Below are positions 5,223 through 9,627 of a stretch of 9,627 bases of DNA, in pieces (position 1 is the first letter of the stretch; the number at the start of each line of letters is the position of its first letter). Below the pieces are notes generated by a model that worked only from the letters and a program-made list of their open reading frames with translations, was not told the DNA's origin and did no database searches. A program made the position numbers and the translations under genes. Source of the stretch: JBDTMT01 sp039934135 (GTDB lineage: Bacteria > Desulfobacterota > Binatia > HRBIN30 > CADEER01). The stretch spans positions 1-9,627 of the forward strand of contig JBDTMT010000216.1 of the NCBI GenBank assembly GCA_039934135.1, given 5' to 3'.

Positions 5223-7355
5223 ACAACGAGCAACCACGCAAGCGATCTCGGGCAGAGCGGCGATGTCCATTCGCGGCCGTTGAGACGGGTCGGCCTCGAG
5301 CTGTTCGCGGTCTCCTTCCTGATTCTGTTTCAGGAACTGACGCTGATCCGCTGGCTCCCGGCGCAGGTGCGGGTGTTGGCCTACTTCCCCAACCTGATTC
5401 TTCTCAGTGCCTTCCTCGGCCTCGGCTTGGGATGCCTGCGGGCCGGAAAGCGTTCGTTGCTGTGGCTCTGGCCGACGACGCTGCTGATTCTGGCGCTCAG
5501 CGGACTGGCGATGAGCAACATCATCTTCACGCAGAACTCGACCAGCGAGCATCTGTGGCTGCTGTATTACGACCTGCCGGCCGACGCGCCGATCATCGGC
5601 GACGTGCGCTCGCCGATCGTGCTGTGCTTTCTGCTCAGCGCGCTGAGCTTCGTTGCGCTCGGCCAGTTGGTGGCGTTGCGGCTGCGCGAGTTTCGCGCCC
5701 AGGGGGTCGCGCTGTGGGGCTACTGCTGCGACATCCTCGGCTCGCTGACCGGCGTCATCGCCTTCGCCGCGGCTGGCTTTGCGCGCACTGCGCCACCCCT
5801 GTGGTTCGCCGTCTGCCTCGTCGCGGCGCTGCCCTTCTTCGCCACGCGGCGGCGCTCGCTGCTGCTCTACGGACTCGCCGCCGCCGCGCTGCTGGCCATC
5901 GCCGCGCGCGCCGATCGGGCGGACTACTACAGTCCCTATTACGCGATCTCGACGCGCCACGAAGCCAACGCCCCGGGCGTCCAGATCCTGACCAACGGGT
6001 CGTTGCACCAGTACATGATTGGCCTCGATCGAGACGGGCTGGTGGTCGACGAGCCGCACTACCAGGTGCGGCAGGGCTACCACCTGCCGTATCGCCTGCT
6101 CGCCCGCCCGCCGCGCAACGTACTCGTGCTCGGTGCCGGCACCGGCAACGACGTCGCCGTGGCGCTCGACGAAGGCGCCGAGCACGTCGATGCGGTCGAG
6201 ATCGATCCGGTGATCCTCGACATCGGTAGCCGTCATCCCAACCGGCCCTACGCCTCGGACAAAGTGCGTCAGATCAACACCGACGCGCGCGCCTTCCTCA
6301 ACGAAACCACCGAGAAGTACGACCTGATCGTCTTCGGCACGCTCGACTCGATGACCCGTCTGTCGGCGCTCTCCAGCGTGCGGCTCGACAACTTCGTCTA
6401 CACCGAGGAAGGCCTGGCGGCGGCGCAGGCGCACCTCGCCCCGGACGGTGGGCTGGTGATGTACTTCATGGTGCGAGCCGACTTCATCGATGCGCGGCTG
6501 GCCGGCATGGTGACGCAGCGCTTCGACCTGCCGCCGGCGGTGGATCGCACCTACTACTACATGTTCAACCGCATCTACATGACCGGCCCCGCCTTCGCGC
6601 ACGTGCAAGCCGAACGGCGCGCTGCCGACCGCGCCGAGGTGCAGCGCATGCTCTCGGTGGAGGAGTTGCCGAGCGACGACTGGCCCTACCTCTATCTCAG
6701 CGCCCGCAGCGTCGACGGGTTTTACGTCTCGCTGATCGCCGTCTTCGCCGCCATCGCCGTGGCGTCGGTGGTCCTGGTGTCGCGCGACATGCGCCGCAGT
6801 CTGAGCGGCGGCGCCGTCGACGCGGAGATGTTTCTCTTCGGTCTCGCCTTCCTGTTGTTGGAGACCAAGGCGGTGACGACGATGTCGTTGCTGTGGGGCG
6901 CCACGTGGCTGACCAGCGCCGTCGTCTTCGGCGCCATCCTCGCCATGGTTCTCCTCGCCACCGCGCTGACGCAGCTGCGCCCGCTGCCGTGGTCGGTGTG
7001 CATGGGCGGCCTGATCGCGACGCTGCTGATCGCCTACGTCGTGCCGGTGCACACCATGCTGCGCATGGACGGCGTCGCCCGACTCGGCGTCTCGATCGCC
7101 TTCGTCGGCACGCCGATCTTCTTCGCCGCCGCCTGCTTCGCGCTCAGCTTCCGCGACCGCGCCTCGGCCGACATCGCCTTCGGCTGGAATCTGCTCGGCG
7201 CCGTCGCCGGCGGCCTGGTGGAGTTCGTCTCGATGGCCACCGGCATTCGCGCCCTCTACCTGCTGGCGCTGGTCGCCTACCTGGGGGTCGTGCTGCTGCG
7301 CCTGCGCGCCACCGCCGAAGTGTCGCACGCCGCCGTCGCCGCGGATCCAGCCTAG
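5220..7355 (+). CDS. Multi-pass membrane protein with spermidine-synthase/SAM-methyltransferase-like domain
   Basis: The product is 711 aa. The N-terminal part (about 24-230) is hydrophobic, with six or more probable membrane helices. A soluble Rossmann-type domain (about 235-490) carries GAGTGND (305-311), the acidic motif VEIDP (326-330) and TDARAFL (354-360). These are the nucleotide-binding signatures shared by spermidine synthases and SAM-dependent methyltransferases. The C-terminal part (about 500-695) returns to the membrane. It has LLLETKAVTTMSLLWGATWL (545-564) and NLLGAVAGGLVEFVSMATG (657-675), phrases I associate with membrane-fused spermidine-synthase-like proteins. At the usual active-site position after KYDLIV, the chain reads FGTLDS instead of a DSxDP-type motif, so polyamine synthesis is doubtful. 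No polyamine genes are nearby. The gene is monocistronic, divergent from the CAP gene and convergent with the next. Function unassigned. Confidence 0.82.
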   Translation: MTTSNHASDLGQSGDVHSRPLRRVGLELFAVSFLILFQELTLIRWLPAQVRVLAYFPNLILLSAFLGLGLGCLRAGKRSLLWLWPTTLLILALSGLAMSNIIFTQNSTSEHLWLLYYDLPADAPIIGDVRSPIVLCFLLSALSFVALGQLVALRLREFRAQGVALWGYCCDILGSLTGVIAFAAAGFARTAPPLWFAVCLVAALPFFATRRRSLLLYGLAAAALLAIAARADRADYYSPYYAISTRHEANAPGVQILTNGSLHQYMIGLDRDGLVVDEPHYQVRQGYHLPYRLLARPPRNVLVLGAGTGNDVAVALDEGAEHVDAVEIDPVILDIGSRHPNRPYASDKVRQINTDARAFLNETTEKYDLIVFGTLDSMTRLSALSSVRLDNFVYTEEGLAAAQAHLAPDGGLVMYFMVRADFIDARLAGMVTQRFDLPPAVDRTYYYMFNRIYMTGPAFAHVQAERRAADRAEVQRMLSVEELPSDDWPYLYLSARSVDGFYVSLIAVFAAIAVASVVLVSRDMRRSLSGGAVDAEMFLFGLAFLLLETKAVTTMSLLWGATWLTSAVVFGAILAMVLLATALTQLRPLPWSVCMGGLIATLLIAYVVPVHTMLRMDGVARLGVSIAFVGTPIFFAAACFALSFRDRASADIAFGWNLLGAVAGGLVEFVSMATGIRALYLLALVAYLGVVLLRLRATAEVSHAAVAADPA

Positions 7356-7400
7356 ACCTTGTCACAGCCGGACCGTTGTCGCCGGCGGCTGGTCCATGCC

Positions 7401-7460
7401 GGATTAAGATCGGCCGGATTAAGATCGGCCGGATTAAGATCGGCCGGATTAAGATCGGGG
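7401..7460. repeat. Four tandem copies of a 15-bp repeat
   Basis: GGATTAAGATCGGCC occurs at 7401-7415, 7416-7430 and 7431-7445. A fourth copy, 7446-7460, differs only in the last two bases (GG for CC). The array begins 46 bases after the membrane enzyme stop, in a convergent spacer. Each unit carries a GATC, and GGCCG/CGGCC arms at the junctions could pair. There are no spacers between units, so it is not a CRISPR array. Confidence 0.95.
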
Positions 7461-7497
7461 TGTCAGGCATCGGGATGCGACCCGACACCTGACACCC
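7458..7497. repeat. Nested inverted repeat between convergent genes; possible bidirectional terminator
   Basis: GGGTGTCAGG (7458-7467) pairs perfectly with CCTGACACCC (7488-7497). Inside, TCGGG (7470-7474) pairs with CCCGA (7481-7485) around a 6-base loop, separated from the outer stem by a CA/CA mismatch. The outer arm overlaps the last tandem repeat unit. A partial direct repeat, ACCTGAC, recurs at 7507-7513. It may stop transcription from both sides, but neither strand has a clean T-tract. Confidence 0.6.
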
Positions 7498-7513
7498 GAC
7501 AGTAGGCACCTGA

Positions 7514-9627
7514 CTACGGCTTAACCTTGGCCTTCAGACGGCCGACCTCGTTGATCTGCTGCGGCGGCTGGTAGTCGGCACCGAAGCAGAGACCCGTCGA
7601 ACCGTTGACCAGCTGCACCGTCACCACGCCGGTGACCGGCAGGGTCAGATCGGGCAGGTTGCCGCCCTTCCCCTTCACGATCACCTTGGCCTTGTTCAGC
7701 GTGTTGCCCTTCAGCGTCGCCTTGACGATGCCATTGGGCGTTCCGGTCGTATCCTTGAACTTGTAGCCCTTGCTGCCGATCAGACTCCACGTCGCCGGAC
7801 TGGCCGGAATGAGCGCTTGCCCGACCAGGGCGGGGACCGCGCCGGCGTAGATGCACAGCGCGTAGTCGCTGTCGTCAGTCGGATCGCCGAACTCTAGCTG
7901 TGTCGTGCTCTGACCCTTGATCCACTTCCAGGTCAGCTTGTCCTTGCTGTTGTCGGCGTTGTCTTTCACCACCAGCAACGAGCGCTCGGCCGTGCGGCAG
8001 GTCTGCGGCGTCGCCGGGCAGCCGGACTCGCAGGTGTCCGTGCCCTCGTTGCAGAGCACGGCACAGGGAGCGCTGCCGCTCTGGCACACGCCGCTCGCAC
8101 ACGCCTCGGCGCCGTTGCAGAAGGCGCCGTCGCTGCACGAGGTGCCGTCCGGCTGCAGCGTGTCGGCCGGACAGAAGTCGCCGACGCCGTCGCAGGAATC
8201 GTCCACGTCGCAGCCGCCGGCGCTGACACGGCAGACCGCCGTGCTCTTGGCGTCGGACGGACACACCAGCGTCAATCCGTCGCAGCTCTCGGCGAGGTCG
8301 CAGACCCCGGCGGCAGCCCGACAAACGGTGCTGGAGGGCGCGACCGCGTCGGCAGGACAGCCGCTGCTGACGCCGTCGCAGCTCTCGGCGACGTCACAAC
8401 TGCCCGTCGCGGCGCGGCAGACGGTGCTCGACGGCGCCACGGCGTCGACCGGGCAGTCGTCGGCGACGCCGTCGCAACTCTCCGCGACGTCACACGCCGG
8501 GGCGCTGGCACGGCAGACCGCCGTACTCTTCGCATCGGCCGGACACGCAGGATTGATGCCGTCGCACTGTTCCGCCACATCGCAGACACCCGCCGTCGCC
8601 CGGCAGGGCGCGCCGCTGTTGCCGGCGGTGTTGGCGCAACTGCCGGTGCAGGCATCGACAGTGCACGGGTTGCCGTCGTCGCACTGCGCCGCGCTGCTGC
8701 ACGGTGCGCAGGGCGCCGGTGCTGGCGACGGACTGCCGGCATTGACGGCGCCGCTGACCGTATCGCAGCCGGGATTGCCGGGTCCGGCCGCACAGCCCCA
8801 CCAATTACTTTGCGCGTCTACGGTCTCCGACACGGCGCCGTTGACGACGCCGGCGCTGCTGTTGCCGACGATGTCGTCGTCATTCAACGTCACCGCCGCG
8901 CCGGCGACCAATCCGCCGTACGTGCCGGCCGCCGAGCTGAAGACGCTGACGCCGTTGCGGAAGCCGGTGATGCGGTTGCAGGTAGCGGTGATCACCGCCG
9001 TCGCCGGCATGGCGCCGCTCGCGTCCGCCGCTTCGATGTAGAGGCCCGAGGTGGCCGGGGCATTGCCGCCGCCGCCGACATTGCCGCCGTCGAACGTGTT
9101 GCCGGTCAGCACCACCGGCCCGTTGCGGCGCAGGCGCACGGCGTACGCGGCCGTGGCGCTGCCGAACGTGCCGGAGAGCGTGATGTGGTTGTCGGTCAAG
9201 TTGACCGCCGCGTGCGTGAAGGTGTCGGTCAGCATGACGAAGATGGCCGACGCGTTGCTGGTCAGCGCCGTGACGTCGAGGCTGATGGTGTTGCCGATGA
9301 CGTTGATCGGATTCTCCAGCCCGCTGGCGTACACCTCGAGGTCGAGCGCCGTGCCGGCCGTCTGCGTGAAGGTGTTGTTCTGGATGGTGATGTTCGAAGC
9401 CGGCAGCGCGCCGTTATAAAATTTGAGCAGGCCGATGCCGACCGCATTGTTGGTGAACACCGTGTCTTCGATCACCGCGTCGCGCATCTCTTCGGCGTAG
9501 ATGGCGTAGAGCGAGTTGCCGGTGAAGCTCGAATCGCTCAACGCGAAGTTGATCAGGCGCGAGTTGTTGCCGTCGTTGGCCTGGTAGATGCCGTACTTGT
9601 TGCCGGTGAACGACGAGTTGGTGATCG
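7514..9627 (-). CDS. Beta-helix surface/secreted protein with disintegrin-like Cys repeats (partial, 5' end outside window)
   Basis: At least 703 residues are visible, and the frame stays open past the right edge. Residues 1 to about 265 (counted from the first full codon) are parallel beta-helix repeats of the NosD/pectate-lyase type, with units such as SSFTGNKYGIY, SSFTGNSLYAIY and NNTFT. They end in a NWWGC (274-278) closing segment. A short Ser/Pro/Ala linker leads to a CDDGNPCTVDAC-type Cys motif near 315-326. Five Cys-rich repeats (341-496) follow, then further Cys-rich sequence to about 543. The last 159 residues form a Lys-rich beta domain containing KDKLTWKWIKG and KGYKFKDTTG, without a membrane anchor or sorting signal. 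A TTG at 9541 is not taken as the start, because helix repeats continue upstream. A secreted or cell-surface role is inferred; the ligand is unknown. Confidence 0.85.
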   Translation of the reverse strand, partial: ITNSSFTGNKYGIYQANDGNNSRLINFALSDSSFTGNSLYAIYAEEMRDAVIEDTVFTNNAVGIGLLKFYNGALPASNITIQNNTFTQTAGTALDLEVYASGLENPINVIGNTISLDVTALTSNASAIFVMLTDTFTHAAVNLTDNHITLSGTFGSATAAYAVRLRRNGPVVLTGNTFDGGNVGGGGNAPATSGLYIEAADASGAMPATAVITATCNRITGFRNGVSVFSSAAGTYGGLVAGAAVTLNDDDIVGNSSAGVVNGAVSETVDAQSNWWGCAAGPGNPGCDTVSGAVNAGSPSPAPAPCAPCSSAAQCDDGNPCTVDACTGSCANTAGNSGAPCRATAGVCDVAEQCDGINPACPADAKSTAVCRASAPACDVAESCDGVADDCPVDAVAPSSTVCRAATGSCDVAESCDGVSSGCPADAVAPSSTVCRAAAGVCDLAESCDGLTLVCPSDAKSTAVCRVSAGGCDVDDSCDGVGDFCPADTLQPDGTSCSDGAFCNGAEACASGVCQSGSAPCAVLCNEGTDTCESGCPATPQTCRTAERSLLVVKDNADNSKDKLTWKWIKGQSTTQLEFGDPTDDSDYALCIYAGAVPALVGQALIPASPATWSLIGSKGYKFKDTTGTPNGIVKATLKGNTLNKAKVIVKGKGGNLPDLTLPVTGVVTVQLVNGSTGLCFGADYQPPQQINEVGRLKAKVKP
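8138..8605 (-). repeat. Five Cys-rich 30-32 residue repeats
   Basis: The units are 30, 32, 32, 30 and 32 residues long. Each follows C-R-x5-C-D-x2-(E/D)-x-C-D-G-x4-C-P-x-D; a typical core is CDVAESCDGVSSGCPADA. The spacing resembles part of the disintegrin domain of ADAM and snake-venom proteins. The two 30-residue units share the ending AKSTAV and two of the 32-residue ones share AVAPSSTV, suggesting recent duplication. Confidence 0.85.

Noticed and set aside
4753..5241. N-terminal extension of the CAP protein to 5241
   Set aside because: The extra 163 residues are Arg-rich and would place the signal peptide in the middle of the chain; Met at 4752 gives a normal signal peptide.
5163..7328. 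Very long minus-strand open frame opposite the membrane enzyme gene
   Set aside because: It encodes a Gln/His/Arg/Glu/Asp-rich chain without domains, as expected antisense to a GC-rich gene. The plus-strand product has clear Rossmann motifs and membrane helices.
7401..7460. CRISPR array
   Set aside because: The 15-bp units are directly adjacent with no unique spacers, and no cas gene is present.
7356..7492. Short repeat peptide (RIKIG units) read through the tandem repeats on the plus strand
   Set aside because: It belongs to a frame that is mostly a shadow of the membrane enzyme gene. The repeat lies after that gene's stop codon and has no start signal of its own.

Overview
The window is GC-rich (roughly two thirds G+C by eye) and bacterial in layout. 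It holds four complete or nearly complete genes, one small gene, and a fragment at the left edge. Secreted proteins with Pro/Thr linkers, dockerin modules, Cys-rich repeats and a Lys-rich C-terminal beta domain recall uncultured deltaproteobacterial lineages such as Desulfobacterota or Candidatus Binatota. This placement is my recollection of similar proteins. No rRNA, tRNA, phage or transposase gene is visible, so lineage and mobility cannot be tested here.

Layout, left to right. (1) 1-155, minus: the N-terminal piece of a probable membrane protein. (2) 263-598, plus: an HU-family nucleoid protein, with a GC-rich palindrome upstream and a strong intrinsic terminator at 687-726. (3) 937-2331, plus: a two-domain (long-chain) ChrA-type chromate transporter standing alone, with a 12-bp palindrome upstream. 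(4) 2572-4752, minus: a secreted 726-aa protein made of a CAP/SCP domain, Pro/Thr linker, carboxypeptidase-regulatory-like domain, dockerin, and a cohesin-like C-terminus. (5) 4753-5219: a 467-base divergent spacer with one doubtful small frame. (6) 5220-7355, plus: a membrane protein with a spermidine-synthase/methyltransferase-like soluble domain between two sets of membrane helices. (7) 7356-7513: a convergent spacer with four 15-bp tandem repeats and a nested inverted repeat. (8) 7514-9627, minus, running off the right edge: a beta-helix surface or secreted protein with five disintegrin-like Cys repeats and a Lys-rich C-terminal domain.

The genes do not form an operon. Neighbours are convergent or divergent, or separated by a terminator, so each is probably its own transcription unit. 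The two large minus-strand products are extracellular modular proteins. The plus-strand genes encode housekeeping DNA compaction, an anion transporter and an unassigned membrane enzyme. The least explained features are the cohesin-like plus dockerin combination in one chain, the spermidine-synthase-like domain with an altered active-site motif, the disintegrin-like repeat array, and the tandem/inverted repeat block.
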